Shown here one piece after another: positions 1 to 6,276 of a stretch of DNA of 10,925 nt. Below the pieces are notes generated by a model. The model was given only the letters and a program-made list of their open reading frames with translations, was not told where the DNA came from and made no database searches. The stretch's first letter is position 1. Each line of letters starts with the position of its first letter. Source of the DNA: Bacillota bacterium (lineage in GTDB: Bacteria; Bacillota; Bacilli; Thermoactinomycetales; DSM-44946); contig JAJYSD010000013.1 of assembly GCA_021793745.1 (NCBI GenBank), positions 1-10,925 on the forward strand, given 5' to 3'. Made by a program: the position numbers and the translations under genes.

Positions 1-476
1 CCCTTGCCGTCAGTCTGGGTTACGGGCATCCGTCTCTGGTCCGCTGTTTGGGGTTTACACCCAAGGTGCATCCGGAAAACGTGGTCCTCATCGGGACCCG
101 GGATTTGGATAAAGGAGAGCGGGACTTGATCCGTCGGCTGGGGATCCGCGTGTTCACGATGCATGATATCGATCGCTTAGGCATGGGTGCCATCATGGAG
201 GAAGCCCTGGAGATTGTCACCCGGGGAACGGACGGCGTTCATCTGAGCCTGGATCTGGACGGACTGGATCCGAAGGATGCGCCGGGAGTGGGAACGCCGG
301 TGGAAGGGGGACTTACATACCGGGAGAGCCATCTGGCTATGGAGATGTTGGCCGAGGCGAACGTGCTCACCTCCGCTGAATTTGTCGAGGTGAATCCGAT
401 TCTGGACAACGGCAACCGGACCGCCAAAGTGGCCGTAGCCCTGATCGAATCGGTCTTTGGGAAGCAGGTATTGTAG
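1..476 (+). CDS. rocF: arginase (3' part, 5' end outside window)
   Basis: The gene is open from the first full codon at position 3 to TAG at 474-476, so only about 157 C-terminal residues are present. Arginase hydrolyses L-arginine to ornithine and urea in the cytosol, using a two-manganese centre. The visible stretch carries the family's DLDGLDP motif (Asp codons 252-254 and 258-260, expected Mn ligands), the following [16 protein letters not shown] segment, and the [12 protein letters not shown] motif (codons about 375-408). The C-terminal [13 protein letters not shown] matches the usual bacillary arginase end. The earlier Mn-binding GGDH and DAHxD motifs lie upstream of the window. A terminator follows 38 bases after the stop, so this is probably the last gene of its transcript. 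The symbol rocF rests on close resemblance to Bacillus/Geobacillus arginases. Agmatinase or formiminoglutamase are less likely because the segments around the metal ligands read as arginase. Confidence 0.93.
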   Translation, partial: LAVSLGYGHPSLVRCLGFTPKVHPENVVLIGTRDLDKGERDLIRRLGIRVFTMHDIDRLGMGAIMEEALEIVTRGTDGVHLSLDLDGLDPKDAPGVGTPVEGGLTYRESHLAMEMLAEANVLTSAEFVEVNPILDNGNRTAKVAVALIESVFGKQVL

Positions 477-514
477 GGTTCCGGGACAGCTCATGCTTAC
501 CGCTTCCTAAGGTG

Positions 515-544
515 AAACTCCCTCCGTATCGAAGGGAGTTTTTT
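515..544 (+). terminator. intrinsic terminator after arginase
   Basis: AACTCCCT (516-523) pairs with AGGGAGTT (533-540), with an extra A-T pair at 515/541. The loop can form an inner CG/CG pair. A run of six T (539-544) overlaps and follows the stem. This is a standard rho-independent terminator for the arginase transcript. The GerD-like relic starts right behind it, with no promoter that I can recognise. Confidence 0.85.
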
Positions 545-585
545 CTTGGAGACGGGATGGGGCTTCGCTTTCCGCATGAAACAGG

Positions 586-978
586 GCCCTCGACACCGTC
601 ACGCCGATGGTTCTCGACGATCACATGGATGTTCTGGAGCGCACTTTGGCCGATCCGATCCAGAAAAACGGTTGATGACCAGCCAATTCCGAGTGATGCA
701 GGCCATCGCCCAGGATCCCCGACTGCAGCCACAGCTCGTCGACCTGTTTATCCAGTTGAGGAAAGATCCCGGGATGAAAAAGAAGATCGAAAACTGTTCA
801 TGCCGGGTTGGAAAAAATGATCAAAGCGATGGAACAGCAGATGAAGCAGCAAATGATGCAGCAGATGAAACAAGGGCCGAAAGAGTTCCGCCAAATCCAT
901 CCGAAGCAGAAGAAGCAGGGGGGAACCCATGATGAGTCAAAAAACCGATCCACAGGTGCAGGGGAAAAAGAGGATTGA
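586..978 (+). pseudogene. degenerate, 5'-truncated GerD-like germination protein
   Basis: No single frame covers this stretch, but three pieces join into one plausible protein. In the frame of position 607 it reads MVLDDHMDVLERTLADP. After the direct duplication GATCC GATCC (652-661) sense continues in the frame of 675 as DPEKRLMTSQFRVMQAIAQD and then LVDLFIQLRKDPGMKKKIEN. One surplus base near 792-795 shifts it back, to AGLEKMIKAMEQQMKQQMMQ and a polar tail ending at TGA 976-978. Removing one GATCC and one base gives a continuous reading of about 130 codons. The double DPxxxxxL...DPGMxKK pattern resembles GerD, the lipoprotein that organises germinant receptors in Bacillus spores. A signal peptide and lipobox Cys are missing, so the front is lost. 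In Bacillus, gerD sits some tens of kilobases from the cdaA operon, which fits loosely. The GerD assignment is from memory of the family pattern. That the region is a broken gene is firmer than its name. Confidence 0.5.
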
Positions 979-1002
979 TGTTTCATCGAAGAGGGAAATA
1001 AC

Positions 1003-1110
1003 ATGAATGACAGGGTGGAGGATCAGCCTGGTGAAAGGTTTCATCAAACCTTGGTGCGTGTAGATTTCTTTCTTGATTCCCATTGTTTCCGAAACATTCC
1101 ATTAAATTAA
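1003..1110 (+). CDS. doubtful 35-residue small ORF
   Basis: ATG at 1003 follows a GAGGG (991-995) at a workable distance, and the frame runs 35 codons to TAA at 1108-1110, directly before a T-rich stretch (1114-1120). Its ATG overlaps the TGA of another tiny frame (929-1006) as ATGA, an arrangement typical of coupled translation. The product, beginning MNDRVEDQPGERFHQ, resembles nothing I know. It lies behind a decayed gene in non-coding-looking sequence, so chance is the default explanation. Confidence 0.2.
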   Translation: MNDRVEDQPGERFHQTLVRVDFFLDSHCFRNIPLN

Positions 1111-1205
1111 AGCCTTTTTTTGTTTGCTTTATTTCCACCCGATCGACTCGAGGGAGGAAATCGATTATTGAATGGTGACTGTTGGATGCGCATGGAGGGA
1201 TCTCC

Positions 1206-1508
1206 GTGTTTGACTATGAAAAATTGGTGTTTCAACGGGACGGTCGGTGGCATGCCCTGCTGATCATTACCACGCGGGGAGACGGGAGCAACCGGATTGT
1301 CGATTTCGGTTGCTTCTGGGACGAGGCGGCTGCCCGCACCGCCTTGAAGATCGGAATCGCGCTCCATCGGCGCGATCAAAAATACCATACGGATCAGTTT
1401 GATCAATATGTGAAGAGCTTGTTGCACTCACACCGGATGCCCCCCTCCTTTGCGGAGAAAACGAGGGAACCGGTGAAACACGATCCGCTCAAGTCAGGAA
1501 GCCTTTAG
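1206..1508 (+). CDS. hypothetical protein, about 100 residues
   Basis: I do not recognise this family. The frame is open from the TGA at 1176-1178 to TAG at 1506-1508. I prefer GTG at 1206 because GGAGGG (1195-1200) lies six bases upstream. TTG at 1182 is in frame but its nearest purine-rich site (1151-1157) is too far away. The product starts with a likely beta-rich part (residues about 1-35, pattern YEKLVFQRDGRWHALLIITT) followed by a helical part (about 38-75, DEAAARTALKIGIALHRRDQ) and a basic polar tail. It has no membrane segment, no signal peptide and no cysteine pair beyond a single Cys. It looks like a small soluble cytoplasmic protein. It stands alone between the GerD-like relic and a converging gene, and a strong hairpin follows seven bases after the stop. 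Confidence 0.6.
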   Translation: MFDYEKLVFQRDGRWHALLIITTRGDGSNRIVDFGCFWDEAAARTALKIGIALHRRDQKYHTDQFDQYVKSLLHSHRMPPSFAEKTREPVKHDPLKSGSL

Positions 1509-1514
1509 TACGAT

Positions 1515-1543
1515 CTGCCCCCTTTCAACCATGAAGGGGGCAG
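1515..1543. terminator. shared hairpin between convergent genes
   Basis: CTGCCCCCTT (1515-1524) pairs perfectly with AAGGGGGCAG (1534-1543) around a nine-base loop. It lies between the stop of the plus-strand hypothetical gene (1508) and the stop of the minus-strand phosphodiesterase gene (1557). Neither side has a clean T run, so it may work as a weak bidirectional terminator or mainly as a 3' mRNA stabiliser. Confidence 0.6.
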
Positions 1544-1556
1544 CAGTAGTTTGGGG

Positions 1557-2555
1557 TTATTGTTGATTGACGAGAGGGGCAATGCGGTCGATCCGATTGG
1601 TCCAAATCCCGCCGGAGTAGTCCTTCGGCAGGTCTTCGAGATCCTCCGGCGTATCAAACCCTCCGGAGAAACCGTCGATGTATTTGACCAAAATGACCCG
1701 GGTCCCGACTTGTTCCATCCGGCTGAGAAAGCGATGGGGCCATCCCCACAACCAGGATGCGTATTCGACGGGAATATGGAGCTGAGTCCCTTTACAGGCA
1801 TCCGGGATGATGCCGGTCCAACCGATCGCTTCGTATTGGAGCAGGCATCGTTTCAGGGAGGCCTTGGACATGGTGCGGACCGCCGGGAGGTGTTTCTCCA
1901 GTTCTGCGATCGGCCGGTCGCCTCCGTAGACCGCCAGACGCTCCAATCGTTCGGGTGGAAGTTTGGACAGCCGTTCGGCCAGCATCACCCCTTCCCGGGG
2001 ATCATCACTCTTGATATGGATTAAGAGGGATCGGTCCGGAAAGGTGGACAACACTTCGTCCAGGGTGGGCATCATCCCGACCCCTTTTCCCCGAAAGGGA
2101 TAGGTTTTTCCTCCATCGGCGGTATAACCGTAACCGATGTCCAGCTTTTTGAGCTCCTCCATCGTTTTTTCCCGGGTGACACCGCTACCGTCGGTGCGGC
2201 AATCGAGGGTCCAATCGTGAAAAACGGCAAACTGGCCGTCTTTGGTCGGATGAATATCGAGCTCGACGATGTCGGCGCCGTACTCGAAGGCCGCCCGCAT
2301 GGAGGGAATCGTGTTCTCGAGATACGGATGCTCCGGAGGATGGATGCGGTCGGCGGTACAGGTTTCATCGGTGATGCCCTCGATCGCGAAGGTATGACCC
2401 AGGCCGCGGTGGGCGAGCAGGATCGGCTTCCCCCCGGGCGGTTCCGCCAGGAGCGAGCTGTTGTTGAGGTAGAGGAAGATCAGCAGGAAAAAAAGGACGA
2501 GCCATTTTTTTCTCCTTTTTGCGAAGTTCCAAATCCGTTGATAAAACGCGTTCAT
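1557..2555 (-). CDS. membrane-anchored or secreted glycerophosphodiester phosphodiesterase
   Basis: The enzyme hydrolyses glycerophosphodiesters to an alcohol and glycerol-3-phosphate and works outside the membrane. Numbering from the longest frame (ATG at 2570), residues 20-24 are basic and 23-36 form a hydrophobic core, giving an anchor or an uncleaved or cleavable signal (possible site after LLA, about residue 42). The GDPD domain follows. HRG is at 54-56 and ENT at 85-87. ELDIHPTKDGQFAVFHD (103-119) carries the Glu/Asp metal ligands and the catalytic His118. The later KPILLAH, PTLDEVL and LIHIKSD strands fit the TIM barrel. The active site looks complete. I chose ATG at 2555 (Met6) because GGAGG at 2562-2566 stands six bases before it. 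ATG at 2570 has only a poorer AAGGGGG ten bases upstream. The length (about 332) suits this family. It is monocistronic and divergent from the SgrR-like gene. Possible roles are recycling of phospholipid or teichoic-acid glycerophosphates, which cannot be separated from sequence alone. Confidence 0.88.
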   Translation of the reverse strand: MNAFYQRIWNFAKRRKKWLVLFFLLIFLYLNNSSLLAEPPGGKPILLAHRGLGHTFAIEGITDETCTADRIHPPEHPYLENTIPSMRAAFEYGADIVELDIHPTKDGQFAVFHDWTLDCRTDGSGVTREKTMEELKKLDIGYGYTADGGKTYPFRGKGVGMMPTLDEVLSTFPDRSLLIHIKSDDPREGVMLAERLSKLPPERLERLAVYGGDRPIAELEKHLPAVRTMSKASLKRCLLQYEAIGWTGIIPDACKGTQLHIPVEYASWLWGWPHRFLSRMEQVGTRVILVKYIDGFSGGFDTPEDLEDLPKDYSGGIWTNRIDRIAPLVNQQ

Positions 2556-2588
2556 ACCGGTCCTCCACATCGCAATTGATCCCCCTTG

Positions 2589-2594
2589 ATCATA
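2589..2594 (-). promoter_or_regulatory. possible -10 element for the phosphodiesterase gene
   Basis: On the minus strand TATGAT (2594-2589) is a good -10 hexamer 34 bases upstream of the chosen start. The matching -35 position (2612-2617) is only a T run on that strand, so the promoter is weakly supported. Confidence 0.3.
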
Positions 2595-2669
2595 TCGGAA
2601 ATCGGCGGGGGAAAAAAAGGGGACTTTTCGCCGGCTTTTATCTCCCTTTTTTGTTTGGGGAGGATGGGT

Positions 2670-2675
2670 TACAAT
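2670..2675 (+). promoter_or_regulatory. possible -10 element for the SgrR-like gene
   Basis: TACAAT (2670-2675) lies 32 bases before the ATG at 2708. No clear -35 is present at 16-18 bases; a TTGTTT at 2651-2656 is too close. The region overlaps an inverted repeat AAAAAAGGG (2613-2621) / CCCTTTTTT (2644-2652). Confidence 0.35.
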
Positions 2676-2707
2676 AACTGTATGAAAATCTTTTCAGGTG
2701 GGATTCC

Positions 2708-3256
2708 ATGAAAACGATCGAGCATTTCCTCAAGCTGCGGTTATGCTTTCAAGAGGTGGAGACCCACCGATCCTTTGAAGTGAGCCTGCAGGAATTGGCC
2801 GAGGTCCTGTTTTGTTCCACGCGCAATGTGAAGCGGCTGTTGAAAAGCATGGAGCAGGAAGGGCTCATCTACTGGAAACCGGGCGGTGGAAGGGGAAAGC
2901 GGTCCAAGCTTTATTTCAAATGTTCCCTGGAGAGCGCCATGCAGTCCCATCTGCAGGAACTTTTGCGGCGAGGGAAGTATAAGAAAGCGATGGCCTGGGT
3001 CAAGAGGCGGGATCTTCCCGCGGCGATTCGTAACGCTTGTTATCACACGCTGTTGAAGGAGTTCAGTTTTCCCCGGATTGCCTGGACCGATTACCTCCGG
3101 GCCAAGGAACAATCCTCGGTAAAGTTTAGGCCGGTCCTCATTTCCTCCGCCTCCGGAAAATGGATGATCGTGGAGGGCGGGAGGAATCAGCCTTCGTTGA
3201 TTTCATGCCGATCCCGCCTGCCCCGGACGATTGATCGCCGAGAGGATAGGGAATAA
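2708..3256 (+). CDS. truncated SgrR-type transcriptional regulator (DNA-binding part only)
   Basis: ATG at 2708 is preceded by AGGTGGG (2696-2702). Residues about 1-70 match the SgrR N-terminal winged-helix domain: a VSLQELAEVLFCSTRNVKRL helix-turn-helix, then SMEQEGLIYWKPGGGRGKRS, the typical RNV...W.PG.GRG.RS signature. Residues about 75-130 look like the usual helical linker (ELLRRGKYKKAMAWVKRRDL). Full SgrR-type proteins run to roughly 550-600 residues, with a periplasmic-binding-protein-like domain (SBP_bac_5) that senses a solute. Here the frame ends at 182 residues. The last 45 or so (from about residue 138) look unlike the family, being Ser/Arg-rich and low in pattern. Only about 117 bases separate it from ppc, so the sensor domain is not merely frameshifted but deleted. 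It could still make a free DNA-binding protein, or be a dead remnant. Its targets cannot be read from the window; in relatives these regulators often sit next to transporter genes. Confidence 0.6.
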   Translation: MKTIEHFLKLRLCFQEVETHRSFEVSLQELAEVLFCSTRNVKRLLKSMEQEGLIYWKPGGGRGKRSKLYFKCSLESAMQSHLQELLRRGKYKKAMAWVKRRDLPAAIRNACYHTLLKEFSFPRIAWTDYLRAKEQSSVKFRPVLISSASGKWMIVEGGRNQPSLISCRSRLPRTIDRREDRE

Positions 3257-3283
3257 AAGAGGCAAGTGAAACATTTTGAGCGG

Positions 3284-3340
3284 GGAGCTTTTGTCCACCC
3301 GGGACTGAAAATGTCCACCCCGCTGAATTTTGTCCAGGTC
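3284..3340. repeat. three phased TGTCCA direct repeats, possible IS end
   Basis: TGTCCACCC occurs at 3292-3300 and 3312-3320, and TGTCCAGGT at 3331-3339. Each copy is preceded by an A/T-rich three- to four-base stretch (CTTT, AAAA, ATTT), with a 20- and 19-base period. Short direct repeats of about 20 bases are typical of the ends of IS21-type elements, where the transposase binds. No transposase frame is present here. The repeats sit 36 bases after the end of the truncated SgrR-like gene and 34 bases before ppc. Binding sites for a regulator of ppc are the alternative. Confidence 0.45.
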
Positions 3341-3373
3341 CGATGAAAGGGCTTCTTAAGGGGGTGTCGCTCC

Positions 3374-6154
3374 ATGGGTCAGCAAAACTTGATGACGGAA
3401 GCGGAAAAGGATCATCCGCTCCGCCGAGATGTGCGCTTCTTGGGGCACATTTTGGGCGAGGTTCTCGTGATGGAGGGAGGACAAGCTCTCCTGGACATCG
3501 TGGAGAACATCCGGGAGATGACCAAACAGCTTCGGGTCTCCTACGATCCCGCCGTGCTGAAGCGAAGCCGGGAGTTGATTCGCAGCCTGTCTCCATCGAT
3601 GCGGCGGAATGTGATCCGGGCCTTTGCGATCTATTTCCAACTGGTCAACATCGCCGAACAAAATCATCGCATTCGCCGCCATCGGGAGTACCGGCTCTCC
3701 AGAGGTGTGCAGCGCGACTCCATCGCCAGCGCCGTGCGCAAGCTGAAGGAGCGGGGCTTGTCCGAAAAACAGGTGGAAGAAGTGCTCCGCCACCTCTCGT
3801 TGGAGCTGGTCATCACGGCCCACCCGACAGAAGCGATGCGGCGGACGGTTTTGGACATCCACCAGCGGATTGCTGAGCGGGTGATGGAGCTGGACAACCC
3901 GTATCTGACCGAAGAGGATCGAAATCGGCTTCGGGAAGAGATCCTGGCGGAAGTGCATACGCTGTGGCAGACCAGTGAGCTGCGCCACCGGAAACCGACG
4001 GTGATGGATGAAGTCCAAAATGGGCTCTACTATGTGGATGAGACCTTATTTGATGTGCTGCCGGACATCCACGGAGAGCTGGAGAAGTGTCTGCGCCAGG
4101 AATACCCGAATCACGCCTGGCAGGTCCCCACTTTCCTCCGGTTTGGATCGTGGATCGGCGGCGATCGGGACGGCAATCCCTCGGTGACCCCCGAGGTGAC
4201 CTGGAATACGTTGAAACTTCAGCGCAACCTGGCGCTGAGCAAATATGAGCAGGCTCTGCGCAGGCTGATCCAAAAGCTGAGCCATTCCACCCGGAACACG
4301 ACCGTCTCCGACGAGCTTCTTCGCTCCCTCGAAAGGGATCGGGCGGAAGTGAAGCTGGAGAATCCGGATGCGGGCGATTGGCGCCATCTGCAGGAACCTT
4401 ATCGCTCGAAATGCACCTATATGTTGGCCCGGCTGCGCCACACCCGCCTTGATCAAAAGGAGCGGGGGATTTATTCGGGGCCGGAGGCCTTTCTCGCCGA
4501 CCTGCGGCTGCTTGCCCACAGCCTGCGCCTTCACCGGGCGTACGTCCTCGCGGATCGGGACGTGAGTCGGTTGATCCGTCAGGTGGAGCTGTTCGGCTTT
4601 CACCTGCTCACGTTGGACATTCGCCAGCACAGCGCGGAGCATGAAAAGGCGTTGACGGAAATCCTGTGCAGCCTGGGCATCGTTGAAAACTACGGCGAGC
4701 TATCCGAGGAACAAAAGGTGAAGCTGCTGACGGATCTGCTGGCGGATCCCCGTCCCCTCACCTCTCCCTACATGCGTTTTTCTCCGGAGACGGAGCAGTG
4801 TCTGGATCTGTTTCGGGTGATCGCCCGGGCGAAGGACACCTTTGGGGATGAGGCGATCCGAAATTACCTGGTCAGCATGACCCAGGGGACCAGTGACCTC
4901 CTGGAGGTGGTGTTGTTCGCCAAGGAGGTCGGGCTGTTCCGCAGGACGGGGAATCAGGTGACGTCCCGCCTTCACGTGGTTCCCCTCCTGGAGACCATCG
5001 ACGATTTGCACCGGGCCAGGGAGATCATGGAGGCGTATTTCCACCATCCGGCCTATGTGCCGGCCCTGCGGGGGGGCCAGCCCTATCAGGAAATCATGCT
5101 GGGGTATTCCGACAGCAATAAGGACGGGGGGATGCTGACGGCCAACTGGGAACTGTATCGGGCTCAGCGTTCCCTCAGCCGGTTGGCCCGGGAAAACGGG
5201 ATCAACGTAAAATATTTCCACGGACGAGGCGGGGCCCTGGGTCGCGGCGGGGGTCCGTTGAACCGGAGCATCCAGGCTAAGCCGCCGGAAACCGTGCTGG
5301 GCGGGGTGAAAATTACGGAACAGGGCGAGGTGCTCTCCTCCCGGTATGCCCTGAAGCCGATCGCCTCCCGAAGCCTGGAGCAGGCCACCTCGGCTCTCCT
5401 GTTGTCGGCGGCCACCGCCATCACCGGGGACGGGAACGAACCGGAAGCCGCCTGGGTGCAGGCGATGGATGAGATTTCCGGACATGCCCTGGAGGCTTAT
5501 CAGGGCTTGGTGTTCGGGGATCCGGCCTTCTTGTCCTTTTTCCATGAAGCCACTCCGCTGCCGGAGATCGGGGAGCTGAAGATCGGATCCCGACCGACAC
5601 GCCGAAAAAACAGCCGGGCCTTCGAGGACCTGCGCGCCATCCCGTGGGTGTTTGCCTGGACCCAGAGCCGCTATCTTTTTCCGGCCTGGTACGCGGCCGG
5701 TACGGGTTTTTCCCGCTACCTGGAAAAGCATCCCGACGGGTTGGAACGGCTGCAGGAGATGTTTGATCAGTGGCCCTTCTTCCGTTCCCTGATGGACAAC
5801 CTGCATATGGCCCTGGCGAAGGCGGATTTTGTGATCGCCCGGGAGTACGCTTCCCTGGCCGGCGATCCGGAGGAAGGGGAACGGATCTTCCGGACGATCG
5901 AGGAAGAATACCGGAGATCCCGGGAATTGGTCCTCCAAATCACCCGGCAGGAGGAGATTTTGGACCATGTTCCCGTCATTCAGGAATCGATTCGGCTGCG
6001 CAATCCCTATGTCGACCCCCTCAGCTTCATCCAGGTGGATCTTCTTGGAAAACTCCGGTCGGCGGACGGGACGGAGAAATCCAAGGAGGAGGTTTTGGAA
6101 CAGGTTCTCCTGACCATCAACGGAATTGCCGCAGGGCTCCGGAATACGGGATGA
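3374..6154 (+). CDS. ppc: phosphoenolpyruvate carboxylase
   Basis: The enzyme carboxylates phosphoenolpyruvate with bicarbonate to oxaloacetate and phosphate, refilling the TCA cycle in the cytosol. The 926-residue product is full length (E. coli enzyme 883). Visible landmarks, in order: ELVITAHPTEAMRR with catalytic His150; FGSWIGGDRDGNPSVTPE (from about 257); GYSDSNKDGGMLTANW (577-592); FHGRGGALGRGGGP (615-628), the PEP-binding loop; GEVLSSRYAL (about 650); and FAWTQSRYLFPAWYAAG (about 759-775). It ends in the invariant C-terminal NTG, so no residue is missing at the end. ATG at 3374 follows AAGGGGG (3358-3364) at about nine bases. It is a single-gene unit: a terminator overlaps its stop, and upstream lie only IS-like repeats. 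Bacterial PEPC is usually allosterically controlled by acetyl-CoA and aspartate; nothing in the DNA shows transcriptional control. Codon use looks like that of the neighbouring core genes. Confidence 0.98.
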   Translation: MGQQNLMTEAEKDHPLRRDVRFLGHILGEVLVMEGGQALLDIVENIREMTKQLRVSYDPAVLKRSRELIRSLSPSMRRNVIRAFAIYFQLVNIAEQNHRIRRHREYRLSRGVQRDSIASAVRKLKERGLSEKQVEEVLRHLSLELVITAHPTEAMRRTVLDIHQRIAERVMELDNPYLTEEDRNRLREEILAEVHTLWQTSELRHRKPTVMDEVQNGLYYVDETLFDVLPDIHGELEKCLRQEYPNHAWQVPTFLRFGSWIGGDRDGNPSVTPEVTWNTLKLQRNLALSKYEQALRRLIQKLSHSTRNTTVSDELLRSLERDRAEVKLENPDAGDWRHLQEPYRSKCTYMLARLRHTRLDQKERGIYSGPEAFLADLRLLAHSLRLHRAYVLADRDVSRLIRQVELFGFHLLTLDIRQHSAEHEKALTEILCSLGIVENYGELSEEQKVKLLTDLLADPRPLTSPYMRFSPETEQCLDLFRVIARAKDTFGDEAIRNYLVSMTQGTSDLLEVVLFAKEVGLFRRTGNQVTSRLHVVPLLETIDDLHRAREIMEAYFHHPAYVPALRGGQPYQEIMLGYSDSNKDGGMLTANWELYRAQRSLSRLARENGINVKYFHGRGGALGRGGGPLNRSIQAKPPETVLGGVKITEQGEVLSSRYALKPIASRSLEQATSALLLSAATAITGDGNEPEAAWVQAMDEISGHALEAYQGLVFGDPAFLSFFHEATPLPEIGELKIGSRPTRRKNSRAFEDLRAIPWVFAWTQSRYLFPAWYAAGTGFSRYLEKHPDGLERLQEMFDQWPFFRSLMDNLHMALAKADFVIAREYASLAGDPEEGERIFRTIEEEYRRSRELVLQITRQEEILDHVPVIQESIRLRNPYVDPLSFIQVDLLGKLRSADGTEKSKEEVLEQVLLTINGIAAGLRNTG

Positions 6155-6176
6155 CGTGGAGCCCTTTTCTTTTTTT
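6133..6176 (+). terminator. intrinsic terminator of ppc
   Basis: GGGCTCC (6134-6140) pairs with GGAGCCC (6158-6164), extended by A6133/T6165. It is followed by TTTT C TTTTTTT (6165-6176). The left arm lies inside the last codons of ppc and the TGA (6152-6154) is in the 17-base loop. The T run is strong, so ppc should not read through into cdaA. Confidence 0.82.
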
Positions 6177-6228
6177 CCTTTCTTCATGCATAATCAAAGG
6201 AGTGGAATCCCCGTCCCAAGGGTTGTAG

Positions 6229-6234
6229 TATACT
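6229..6234 (+). promoter_or_regulatory. probable -10 element of the cdaA operon
   Basis: TATACT (6229-6234) is a near-consensus SigA -10 hexamer lying between the ppc terminator and cdaA, 42 bases before the preferred start. The expected -35 zone (about 6205-6212) has no good match. Because a terminator stands just upstream, the cdaA-cdaR-glmM(-glmS) genes need a promoter here. That context supports the call more than the sequence does. Confidence 0.5.
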
Positions 6235-6276
6235 AGATGGTAGCGAAGACGGTAGTTAAGACCAATGGAGGCGCCC

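Noticed and set aside
546..932. 128-residue ORF at 546-932 read as one real protein
   Set aside because: Its first 40 and last 40 residues have no protein-like pattern. Only the middle (about 675-794) matches the GerD-like reading, and the sense continues in other frames on both sides.
1107..1132. Terminator with TAAAGC/GCTTTA around a T run
   Set aside because: The T run lies in the loop rather than after the stem and the stem is only six weak pairs.
4700..6187. 495-codon open frame on the minus strand opposite ppc
   Set aside because: The plus strand there is unmistakably the PEPC C-terminal half with all its motifs. The minus frame is a GC-rich codon-bias shadow with a Pro/Gln/His-rich, family-less product.
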